Part shown: in pieces, positions 1 to 4,820 of the stretch | How the letters are laid out: each line of letters begins with the position of its first letter | How positions within the stretch are numbered: position 1 is the stretch's first letter | NCBI GenBank assembly: GCA_013204195.1 | Contig: JABMOJ010000524.1 | Coordinates: 1 to 6,927, forward strand | Origin: SAR86 cluster bacterium | GTDB lineage: Bacteria; Pseudomonadota; Gammaproteobacteria; Pseudomonadales; Azotimanducaceae | DNA length: 6,927 bases | Reading direction: 5' to 3' | The notes under the pieces: generated by a model | What the model saw: the letters and a program-made list of their open reading frames with translations, nothing else | What the model was told of the DNA's origin: nothing | Database searches by the model: none | Translations under genes and position numbers: made by a program

Positions 1-403
1 GGTTATTCGGCATCAAAACCAAATAACGACCGGCCAGGCTATAGAAGGTTGTGAGTGCGGCACCTTTATTGCCACGCTCTTCCTTCTCAACCTGGACGAT
101 GATTTCAGTCCCTTCCTTGACAACATCCTTGATGTTGACCCGGCCGGAACCCTTGGCGCCAGCGCCAGTAAAGTACTCGCGGGAGATTTCTTTCAGCGGC
201 AGAAAGCCGTGTCGATTAGCCCCGAAATCAATAAAGGCTGCTTCAAGACTCGGCTCTACCCGAGTAATTCGCGCCTTATAGATGTTGGCCTTTTTTTGCT
301 CTCTGGAGCGATTTTCTATGTCTAGGTCAAACAGTTGTTGGCCATCGACCATGGCGACTCTCAGTTCTTCACTGTGGGTCGCGTTAATTAGCATTCTTTT
401 CAT
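1..403 (-). CDS. rne: Ribonuclease E, N-terminal part (cut by window edge)
   Basis: RNase E is the main single-strand endoribonuclease of gammaproteobacteria. It starts mRNA decay, matures rRNA and tRNA, and scaffolds the degradosome at the inner membrane. The minus strand encodes 134 N-terminal codons starting [20 protein letters not shown], the conserved start of the RNase H-like and S1 region. Later landmarks are [39 protein letters not shown] and [12 protein letters not shown], all S1-domain segments nearly identical to Escherichia RNase E. The catalytic DNase I-like core, zinc link and C-terminal scaffold lie beyond the window, so RNase G can only be excluded by the close match at the start. 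ATG at 403 is chosen because MKRMLINA is the family start. The ribosome-binding site is weak (AAGTGAT-like). The gene is divergent from rluC, as in other gammaproteobacteria. Confidence 0.97.
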   Translation of the reverse strand, partial: MKRMLINATHSEELRVAMVDGQQLFDLDIENRSREQKKANIYKARITRVEPSLEAAFIDFGANRHGFLPLKEISREYFTGAGAKGSGRVNIKDVVKEGTEIIVQVEKEERGNKGAALTTFYSLAGRYLVLMPNN

Positions 404-422
404 TACGATATCACTTATTCGA

Positions 423-436
423 GGCGTTCCTGCGCC
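423..436 (-). promoter_or_regulatory. Small hairpin just upstream of the rne start
   Basis: GGCG and CGCC flank a six-base loop (CAGGAA on the mRNA strand), about 20 nucleotides before the rne ATG. The loop exposes an AGGA, which is too far away (over 20 nucleotides) to be a normal Shine-Dalgarno unless the leader folds. The stem is short and could be chance. Confidence 0.25.
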
Positions 437-513
437 GCAAACCTGCAAATCGTCAAATCTATCTTGGTAAGTACCGTTGTTTAAAAACTAAAGCAGGTCT
501 CCATAAATGTTTA

Positions 514-533
514 TTGTACGTTCTTGTACGTCC
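514..533. repeat. Tandem 10-mer TTGTACGTTC / TTGTACGTCC
   Basis: Two head-to-tail copies of a 10-base unit differ at one base. The period is about one helical turn. They lie inside the putative rne leader, just downstream (in the rne direction) of the bulged stem-loop. The GTAC cores are palindromic. Function unknown. Confidence 0.5.
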
Positions 534-539
534 GTTCAT

Positions 540-583
540 GTTAATATCCCCGCTGGTTTTAGGGGTGACCGATTGATATTAAC
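540..583 (-). promoter_or_regulatory. Bulged stem-loop in the rne leader, candidate RNase E autoregulatory element
   Basis: A perfect 9-bp inverted repeat, GTTAATATC (540-548) and GATATTAAC (575-583), encloses a second stem (CCC 549-551 with GGG 562-564) with a 10-nucleotide loop. Read as rne mRNA, the inner and outer helices are contiguous on the 3' side and separated on the 5' side by an unpaired AAUCGGUCA. The element ends 136 nucleotides before the rne AUG. The rne leader hairpin hp2 of Escherichia binds RNase E through an unpaired loop and mediates feedback control. Position and architecture here resemble it, but I did not match the sequence to the known hp2 consensus. Confidence 0.5.
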
Positions 584-693
584 CACGAGTCTTTACGTGT
601 GTTTAACGGGTAGTCGAAGTCCTCTATTAGAAACAATAAAGCCAGTAACAATAAAACATCAATAAACTGATTTGATGAGTCTGGTTCGCGATG

Positions 694-726
694 TGGTTTC
701 CGCGGTTAGTATGGTTTCAGCGGTAG
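694..726. repeat. Tandem direct repeat TGGTTTCnGCGGT(T)AG
   Basis: Copy one, TGGTTTCCGCGGTTAG, occupies 694-709. Copy two, TGGTTTCAGCGGTAG, occupies 712-726. The starts are 18 bases apart, and the copies differ by one substitution and one deleted T. A degenerate third piece (CTGGTTCGCG) precedes them near 681. They would be inside the rne leader, or operator-like half-sites if transcription starts nearer rne. Confidence 0.55.
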
Positions 727-818
727 AATCCTTTTTCCGATTAGCGCGTCACTACAGGCTATGTCGTGAACTAGGTAAAAGCCAGGTTCAGGCATAGCTG
801 GTGTAGAAGACCGCAATT

Positions 819-834
819 CGGAACCGGAGTTCCG
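819..834 (-). promoter_or_regulatory. Hairpin near the predicted 5' end of the rne mRNA
   Basis: CGGAAC and GTTCCG form a perfect 6-bp stem around a 4-base loop. A shifted pairing, ACCGG with CCGGT, is also possible. With the minus-strand start predicted near 838, this stem would sit about four nucleotides into the rne transcript. A 5'-terminal stem is a known way to shield a message from the 5'-end-sensing of RNase E. There is no following U-run on either strand, so it is not a terminator. Confidence 0.35.
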
Positions 835-844
835 GTGCTGAAAA

Positions 845-874
845 TGTATAAATTCAACTGTGAGATATTCTCAA
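845..874 (-). promoter_or_regulatory. Candidate rne promoter
   Basis: On the minus strand, TTGAGA (869-874, 5/6 to the sigma-70 -35 box) is followed after 18 bases by TATACA (845-850, 4/6 to the -10 box). Transcription would start near 838 and give a leader of about 435 nucleotides, comparable to the long Escherichia rne leader. The -35 box overlaps a perfect 13-base palindrome, TGAGA-TAT-TCTCA (861-873), which could be an operator. Other start sites nearer the gene are not excluded. Confidence 0.4.
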
Positions 875-1060
875 TTAAATTAACCCTGGGTTTGCCCTTG
901 TGGATTACTTCTGGGTCAGTTTGATCGTTTTTAATTCAACGACGAATCTGCCAGGATTATTCCTGAAGTCTAGTCTGAGTCGTAAGCGCTGAAGGAGTGG
1001 AAATATCAGGTCGACGGAATCACGCTAACATCAGGTCACACTAATGTAATCTAAAGTACT

Positions 1061-1080
1061 TGATCACAGTATCGTGATCA
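1061..1080. repeat. Dyad TGATCAC-N6-GTGATCA with paired GATC sites
   Basis: A perfect 7-bp inverted repeat with a 6-base spacer contains two GATC sites 14 bases apart. It overlaps a second short dyad, GTGAT-N4-ATCAC (1074-1087). The geometry is that of a homodimer binding site or of a Dam-methylation-sensitive site. It lies about 90 bases upstream of the candidate rluC promoter. No named regulator consensus was matched. Confidence 0.5.
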
Positions 1081-1089
1081 TCATCACAA

Positions 1090-1136
1090 GCGGGCGGACG
1101 TCTGCATGATAAGGGAGTTCAGACGTAACCGCTCGC
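1090..1136. repeat. Long inverted repeat (hairpin or cruciform) upstream of rluC
   Basis: The left arm (1090-1104, ending GGACGTCTG) pairs with the right arm (1120-1136, CAGACGTAACCGCTCGC). The pairing includes 7 perfect inner pairs, a 2-base AA bulge at 1127-1128, a CGG/CCG block and an outer GCG/CGC clamp. The loop is 15 bases. Neither strand has a T-run after the stem, so it does not look like an intrinsic terminator. If rluC starts at its proximal promoter, this element is outside both mRNAs. Confidence 0.5.
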
Positions 1137-1147
1137 AATCATAGCAA

Positions 1148-1176
1148 TTAATCCATGTAGGTCAAAGCCTTATAAC
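1148..1176 (+). promoter_or_regulatory. Candidate rluC promoter
   Basis: TATAAC (1171-1176, 5/6 to the -10 consensus) is preceded at 17 bases by a poor -35 match, TTAATC (1148-1153). Transcription would begin near 1183, giving a leader of about 27 nucleotides that contains the weak ribosome-binding site GAGAA (1196-1200). Upstream promoters are equally possible. Confidence 0.35.
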
Positions 1177-1209
1177 TTTTTTGTTTTTGTCAATTGAGAA
1201 CAGTGTTCC

Positions 1210-2166
1210 ATGAGTGATTCAGTCCAAGTAGTAGAGATTGATGCCGATTCTGAAGGGCAACGGGTCGATAATGTTTTGATACGACTGCTGAAGGGCGTGC
1301 CGAAATCCAGAATCTATCGCATCGTCCGTAAAGGCGAGGTGCGCCTTAACGGTGGCCGTGTCAAAGCGGATACGCGAGTTAAGGGCGGCGATCTTCTGCG
1401 GATTCCGCCAGTGAGGATGGCTGATCCCAGCGAGCCTGTTCGAATGCCTGATAATTTAATAAATATATTAGATAATTCAATAATATACGAAGATAATCGA
1501 ATGTTGATTATTAATAAGCCGGCGGGGCTTGCTGTGCATGGTGGAAGCGGTATCAGCACCGGCGTCATCGAAGGTTTGCGCCAATTGCGGCCTCAAGACA
1601 AGTCACTGGAGTTGGTGCATCGGCTAGATCGAGGCACGTCTGGCTGTCTGATGATCGCCAAAAAACGCAGTCATCTGCGGCGACTGCAAGCGCTGTTGCG
1701 AAGTAAGTCGGAAGGAGAGAAAACGCGATTTGAGAAACATTATGTCGCTATCGTACATGGTCAATGGCCCAAGCGCCGCCAGCATGTTGATGTGCCCATC
1801 CGCAAAGACACCCTAAAAGGGGGGGGCGGTGTTTGTGTGGTCGCGGTAGATGGCAAGCCGTCGCTGACTGAGGTGGATGTCACGCGGCAAAATAAGACCT
1901 ACAGTTTGTTAGCTGTCAGGCCGATTACCGGTCGGACTCATCAGATCCGGGTTCATTGTCGACACCTTAAGCATCCCGTTGTCGGTGATGATAAGTACGG
2001 CAATGAGCTGCTCGACCGTCAACTGAAAGGATTGCTTGGGTATGACCGCCTGATGCTTCATGCCGCAGAGTTGCGTATTCCCGGGTTTGAAAAAGGCGAA
2101 AAAGCGATCCATGTGCGCGCCGAGCCAGATGCTGTTATGTTGAAATTTATGGAATCAATAGTATAA
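1210..2166 (+). CDS. rluC: 23S rRNA pseudouridine synthase RluC
   Basis: RluC converts uridines 955, 2504 and 2580 of 23S rRNA (Escherichia numbering) to pseudouridine near the peptidyl transferase centre. The 318-residue product is the usual family length. An S4 RNA-binding domain spans about residues 16-75 (GQRVDNVLIRLLKGVPKSRI, then RKGEVRLNGGRVK). The RluA-type catalytic domain follows, with NKPAGLAVHGGSG (102-114) and the signature HRLDRGTSG (137-145), in which D140 is the catalytic aspartate. RPITGRTHQIRVH and LMLHAAELR near the end are also conserved. ATG 1210 keeps the usual short lead before the S4 domain. The SD is weak (GAGAA, 9 nucleotides away). Residues about 81-103, linking the two domains, are coded by very AT-rich DNA (1451-1500 has 7 G/C in 50). 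A run of eight G at 1819-1826 codes Gly residues in a loop. Confidence 0.97.
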   Translation: MSDSVQVVEIDADSEGQRVDNVLIRLLKGVPKSRIYRIVRKGEVRLNGGRVKADTRVKGGDLLRIPPVRMADPSEPVRMPDNLINILDNSIIYEDNRMLIINKPAGLAVHGGSGISTGVIEGLRQLRPQDKSLELVHRLDRGTSGCLMIAKKRSHLRRLQALLRSKSEGEKTRFEKHYVAIVHGQWPKRRQHVDVPIRKDTLKGGGGVCVVAVDGKPSLTEVDVTRQNKTYSLLAVRPITGRTHQIRVHCRHLKHPVVGDDKYGNELLDRQLKGLLGYDRLMLHAAELRIPGFEKGEKAIHVRAEPDAVMLKFMESIV

Positions 2167-2190
2167 AAACCAATGTGTTGAGGTGTATAT

Positions 2191-2799
2191 CTAAAGTTGT
2201 TTAAGAGGATCTATTTGGTGTTCCCTAAGTCGTTGAGCTAGGCGCATCAATGGTAGCCCATAAAGTGTGTTGACGTCCTGGCCGCGGGTTTCCGCCATGA
2301 GTGCAATTCCCAGTCCTTCGGCTTTGATACTGCCTGCACAGTCATAGGGCTGTTCAAGAGCGAGATAGCGGTCAATTTCAGCGCCAGATAATGGACGAAA
2401 TTTCACCGCATAGTCATCGTGTTCCAAAACCAGTATGGCGCCACCACAGGCAATGCAAAATGCACTGGTATAGGTGACCCATTGATCGCTACATAGTAGT
2501 AGCTGAGCGCGAGCCCGTTCGAGATTGCCGGGCTTACCGAGAATCTGGTTGTTGACCACTACCACCTGGTCTGAGCCGATAACGAGGTTTTCCGATGCGC
2601 TATAAAGCGAGTCGCTGGCGACAGCTAGCGCCTTGCCCGCGGCAAAGCGCTCGGCCATGCTCACTGGCGCTTCGCCGGGAATGGGTATTTCGTCAAAATC
2701 AGGCTGGACCTGAATAAACGGTAAGGTCAACTTGGCGAGTATCTCGCGCCGGTATTGAGAGGTTGACGCGAGTATCAGGGATTGCTGTGAAATGCTCAT
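2191..2799 (-). CDS. yceF: Maf-family m7GTP pyrophosphatase (YceF type)
   Basis: Maf/YceF proteins hydrolyse nucleoside triphosphates to monophosphates plus pyrophosphate. The YceF subgroup prefers 7-methyl-GTP, a nucleotide-pool house-cleaning role in the cytoplasm. The 202-residue product shows LILASTSQYRRE (8-19), DFDE (34-37), IGSDQVV (74-80, D77 being the expected catalytic acid), LGKP (87-90), the strand-turn CAGSIKAEGLGI (144-155) and GLPL (171-174). The CAGS-K-EG form and the position next to rluC and yceD support the YceF clade over the dTTP/UTP-hydrolysing YhdE clade. The start fits the family, where LILASTS comes within the first dozen residues. The Shine-Dalgarno is weak (AGAGAG, 13 bases upstream). 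It faces rluC tail to tail with 24 bases between stops and no visible hairpin, and diverges from yceD over 65 bases. Confidence 0.95.
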   Translation of the reverse strand: MSISQQSLILASTSQYRREILAKLTLPFIQVQPDFDEIPIPGEAPVSMAERFAAGKALAVASDSLYSASENLVIGSDQVVVVNNQILGKPGNLERARAQLLLCSDQWVTYTSAFCIACGGAILVLEHDDYAVKFRPLSGAEIDRYLALEQPYDCAGSIKAEGLGIALMAETRGQDVNTLYGLPLMRLAQRLREHQIDPLKQL

Positions 2800-2826
2800 A
2801 AGTTACTGAATCTCTCTAATTTTCTT

Positions 2827-2855
2827 TTGACAGTCTGTGACCTGACGCCTAATAT
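2827..2855 (+). promoter_or_regulatory. Strong sigma-70 promoter for yceD-rpmF, abutting the start codon
   Basis: A perfect TTGACA (2827-2832) is followed after exactly 17 bases by TAATAT (2850-2855, 4/6). It is the best promoter match in the window. The normal start distance puts the first transcribed base at about 2861-2865, and the yceD ATG is at 2865. There is no Shine-Dalgarno between. The message is therefore predicted to be leaderless or to have only a few leader bases. Confidence 0.65.
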
Positions 2856-2864
2856 GCGCCCCTT

Positions 2865-3410
2865 ATGTTTAAAGGCCCCCTACCAATACGGATCAATCAT
2901 CGCCGACTCGTCAGCGATAACGCTCGATTGGAGGGTACCATCCCGTTAGAAAGATTCGAACGATTAATCGGGTTGCTCAACAATAGTACGGGAGATGTGC
3001 GCGCCAGGCTTGAGTTTAAACGCGGTTACAAGCGCAGAGGGCTCGTCACTGGCAACCTTGAAGCTTCGGTCTCGATGATTTGCCAAAACTGTATGCAACC
3101 TGCCACCGTTGCGGTTAGGGCCGAGATTCGTTTGTTGGTGGTCAACTCAGAGGCTGCTCTGGAGGCGTTGGCTGAAGCAGATGATGGGATCATCTGCTTG
3201 GAGGATCAGGTCTTACTGGTCGATCTTCTTGAAGACGAGTTGATATTAAGTATGCCGATGGTAGGTCGGCATGCAGAAGGGGAATGTGCCGTGAAAGATG
3301 TAGCGGAGTCGCGCCCCATACCGGTAGTGCCGGTAAGCCCGACCAAAGAGACATATAGGCCCTTTGCCGGGCTTGCTGATTTGACGGAAGGCTTGTTCAA
3401 AAAGCATTAG
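2865..3410 (+). CDS. yceD: YceD family protein (DUF177), 23S rRNA accumulation protein
   Basis: YceD is a small conserved protein, encoded directly upstream of rpmF in most bacteria and linked to accumulation of 23S rRNA; its exact activity is not settled. The 181 residues align from the first methionine with Escherichia YceD (173 aa), including the LP-x-x-I/L segment at 6-10. The family CxxC is present as ICQNCMQP (C73, C76), followed by the acidic stretch and LLEDELILSMPMVGRH (121-136) with C131 nearby in the EGEC motif. The paired cysteines suggest metal binding, which is inference. The start is supported by full-length alignment although there is no ribosome-binding site; see the promoter just upstream. 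rpmF follows after 45 bases and is probably co-transcribed. Confidence 0.92.
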   Translation: MFKGPLPIRINHRRLVSDNARLEGTIPLERFERLIGLLNNSTGDVRARLEFKRGYKRRGLVTGNLEASVSMICQNCMQPATVAVRAEIRLLVVNSEAALEALAEADDGIICLEDQVLLVDLLEDELILSMPMVGRHAEGECAVKDVAESRPIPVVPVSPTKETYRPFAGLADLTEGLFKKH

Positions 3411-3455
3411 TAAAGATTTAGTAAGTGACAAAGACGATCAAATAAGGAGCTAGAA

Positions 3456-3635
3456 ATGGCTGTTCAAAAAAGTAAGGTGACCCGTTCCAGACGGGGCCAG
3501 CGTCGATCCCACGATTCGCTCATGGGACCAACATTGTCTGAAGATTCAACCTCCGGTGAGACGCATCGTCGTCATCATGTCAGTGCGGACGGTTTTTACC
3601 GCGGTAAAAAGGTTATTCATACCGCCGAAGACTGA
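3456..3635 (+). CDS. rpmF: Large-subunit ribosomal protein L32
   Basis: L32 is a small basic protein of the 50S subunit. The 59-residue product begins [20 protein letters not shown], matching the family signature, and continues through [10 protein letters not shown] (32-41) and [10 protein letters not shown] (45-54). It has no cysteines, so it is the zinc-independent form, as in Escherichia (57 aa). A strong Shine-Dalgarno, AAGGAG (3444-3449), lies six bases before the ATG. The yceD-rpmF pair is typical. What is not typical is that plsX does not follow; see the next gap. No strong terminator follows: a CCC-TTC-GGG hairpin near 3655-3663 lacks a T-run. Confidence 0.97.
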   Translation: MAVQKSKVTRSRRGQRRSHDSLMGPTLSEDSTSGETHRRHHVSADGFYRGKKVIHTAED

Positions 3636-3741
3636 GAGCTCTGACGGTGTGGAGGCCCCTTCGGGTTCTCTTCGTCGTCATCGTTAGCCGCAAGGGCGTT
3701 TAACCGGGTAGAGCCTGTCTCATACTGCGGGGAGAGGTACA

Positions 3742-3771
3742 TTGCGACAAACAATAGACTCAATGTCTGAT
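3742..3771 (+). promoter_or_regulatory. Candidate fabD promoter
   Basis: TTGCGA (3742-3747, 4/6) and TCTGAT (3766-3771, 4/6) are 18 bases apart. A start near 3778 would give a leader of about 89 nucleotides holding the nested hairpin. The match is modest, and co-transcription from yceD-rpmF is equally possible because there is no clear terminator between. Confidence 0.25.
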
Positions 3772-3794
3772 TCTATTCTGGCAAACGACATACA

Positions 3795-3841
3795 GCCACT
3801 CCGCGCTACACACTGGCGCGGGGTATTGTTGTGTCAGTGGC
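3795..3841 (+). promoter_or_regulatory. Nested hairpin in the fabD leader
   Basis: The inner stem CCGCGC (3801-3806) pairs perfectly with GCGCGG (3816-3821) around a 9-base loop. The outer stem GCCACT (3795-3800) pairs with AGTGGC (3836-3841), contiguous on the 5' side and with a 14-base unpaired stretch on the 3' side. It ends 10 bases before the fabD Shine-Dalgarno (GGGAG, 3852-3856). The absence of a U-run after the GC stem argues against a terminator. Confidence 0.45.
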
Positions 3842-3866
3842 AGACTGAGATGGGAGAAGCGACACA

Positions 3867-4820
3867 ATGGATCATAAAGTAGCATTCGTCTTTCCAGGCC
3901 AGGGTTCGCAAGTGGTTGGTATGTTGAGCGAGTTCGCGGCAACCCGAGCTAGCGTGCTTGATACCTTTGCGGAAGCCTCTGCGGTACTGGGTTATGACCT
4001 GTGGCAACTGGTCCAAAATGGGCCTGAAGCTCAGCTTAATCAAACTGAATTTACGCAGCCAGCATTGTTGGCAGCCAGCATCGCGCTATGGCGTTTAGCG
4101 CGAGAAGATGGAATAGCGGAACCCGCAATGCTTGCCGGCCATAGTCTGGGCGAGTATTCAGCCTTAGTGGCGGCAGGGGTGATCGATTTTGCCGATGGGA
4201 TCAAATTGGTTCAATTGCGTGGGCAATTTATGCAAACCGCAGTGCCCCTCGGCGAGGGTAGTATGGCGGCGGTACTGGGCTTGGACGATGCCCAGGTCAG
4301 CGCGATTTGTTCTGAGATCACTCTGAACGGCGGACCAGACGATGTTGTCCAAGCGGCGAACTATAATGCGCCCGGGCAAGTGGTTATCGCGGGAAAGAAT
4401 GCCGGTCTGGCCCGAGCAATTGAGGCTTGCAAAGCGGCAGGCGCGAAGCGAGCGATGGCCCTTTCGGTCAGTGCACCGTTTCATAGCGTACTTATGCAAC
4501 CTGCGGCAGAGAAGATGGCCATTGAATTGGCTGTGGTAGACTTTCGGGCACCCGCTATTCAGATCATCCAGAATGTCGATGCGGATTTTTGCCAACATCC
4601 TGACAAAATTCGAGAAAACCTCGTGCAACAAATGACTAGCGCGGTGCGCTGGACCGAGACAATCCAGCTGATGGCCGGTGCCGGCGTGACTCGAGTTGTC
4701 GAATGCGGACCGGGTAAAGTGCTAGCGGGCTTGAATAAACGGATCGACAAATCCCTAGTATCGTTAAGTATTAACTCTTTGGCGTCATTAGCCGAAGGGG
4801 TCGAGGAGTTGAGCCAATGA
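3867..4820 (+). CDS. fabD: Malonyl-CoA:ACP transacylase
   Basis: FabD moves malonate from CoA to the phosphopantetheine arm of the acyl carrier protein, supplying the extender for fatty acid synthesis. The 317 residues match the family length (309 in Escherichia). Visible motifs are FPGQGSQ (9-15, oxyanion loop), GHSLGE (91-96, S93 being the nucleophile), R118 in QLRGQFMQ (binds the malonyl carboxylate), SAPFHS (202-207, H206 completing the dyad), Q254/Q255 in LVQQM, and GPGKVL (281-286). ATG 3867 follows GGGAG by 10 bases and starts at the usual place, four residues before VAFVFPGQGSQ. It overlaps fabG by four bases (ATGA), which implies translational coupling. Upstream is the short gap where plsX would be. 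Confidence 0.98.
   Translation: MDHKVAFVFPGQGSQVVGMLSEFAATRASVLDTFAEASAVLGYDLWQLVQNGPEAQLNQTEFTQPALLAASIALWRLAREDGIAEPAMLAGHSLGEYSALVAAGVIDFADGIKLVQLRGQFMQTAVPLGEGSMAAVLGLDDAQVSAICSEITLNGGPDDVVQAANYNAPGQVVIAGKNAGLARAIEACKAAGAKRAMALSVSAPFHSVLMQPAAEKMAIELAVVDFRAPAIQIIQNVDADFCQHPDKIRENLVQQMTSAVRWTETIQLMAGAGVTRVVECGPGKVLAGLNKRIDKSLVSLSINSLASLAEGVEELSQ

Larger units (their letters stand above)
404..1209. other. Divergent rne-rluC control region, no convincing gene
   Basis: This 806-base stretch separates the two divergent start codons. Nothing protein-coding in it is convincing. It holds a candidate minus-strand promoter near 845-874, a 5'-proximal hairpin (819-834), a bulged stem-loop (540-583), a tandem 10-mer (514-533), a tandem direct repeat (694-726), a dyad with two GATC sites (1061-1080), a long hairpin (1090-1136) and a candidate rluC promoter (1148-1176). 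In Escherichia the rne transcript has a leader of about 360 nucleotides through which RNase E controls its own mRNA. A long leader on the minus strand here is consistent with that, but this is inference. Confidence 0.85.
3636..3866 (+). other. rpmF-fabD gap in the place normally held by plsX
   Basis: In Escherichia plsX and fabH lie between rpmF and fabD, and in Pseudomonas plsX alone. Here only 231 bases separate the two genes, and none of the three forward frames shows recognisable PlsX or FabH residues. The gap contains a candidate promoter (3742-3771), two competing short stems (3753-3777), a nested hairpin (3795-3841) and a short open frame that overlaps the fabD start (ATG 3763 to stop 3882, 39 codons; possible TTG at 3742 after a GGAGAGG). 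Confidence 0.8.

Noticed and set aside
51..470. Two plus-strand open frames over the rne start
   Set aside because: They are antisense to the conserved RNase E N-terminus and its leader and have no recognisable family.
507..665. A 52-codon plus-strand frame starting MFIVRSCTS within the divergent region
   Set aside because: It has no good ribosome-binding site, runs antisense through the structured rne leader, and its product resembles nothing I know.
859..875. CRP-like site starting TGTGA
   Set aside because: The second half-site CTCAA does not match TCACA at the required 6-base spacing.
2167..2190. Bidirectional terminator between rluC and yceF
   Set aside because: The 24-base convergent gap has no inverted repeat that could form a stem.
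3653..3671. Terminator after rpmF formed by GAGGCCCC-TTC-GGGTTCTC
   Set aside because: The stem has a mismatch and a G-U pair and there is no T-run after it.
3566..3682. An 11-base repeat TCGTCGTCATC in rpmF (3566-3576) and in the following gap (3672-3682), suggesting a partial rpmF duplication
   Set aside because: The similarity does not extend convincingly beyond the 11 bases, and the sequence is simple enough to recur by chance.
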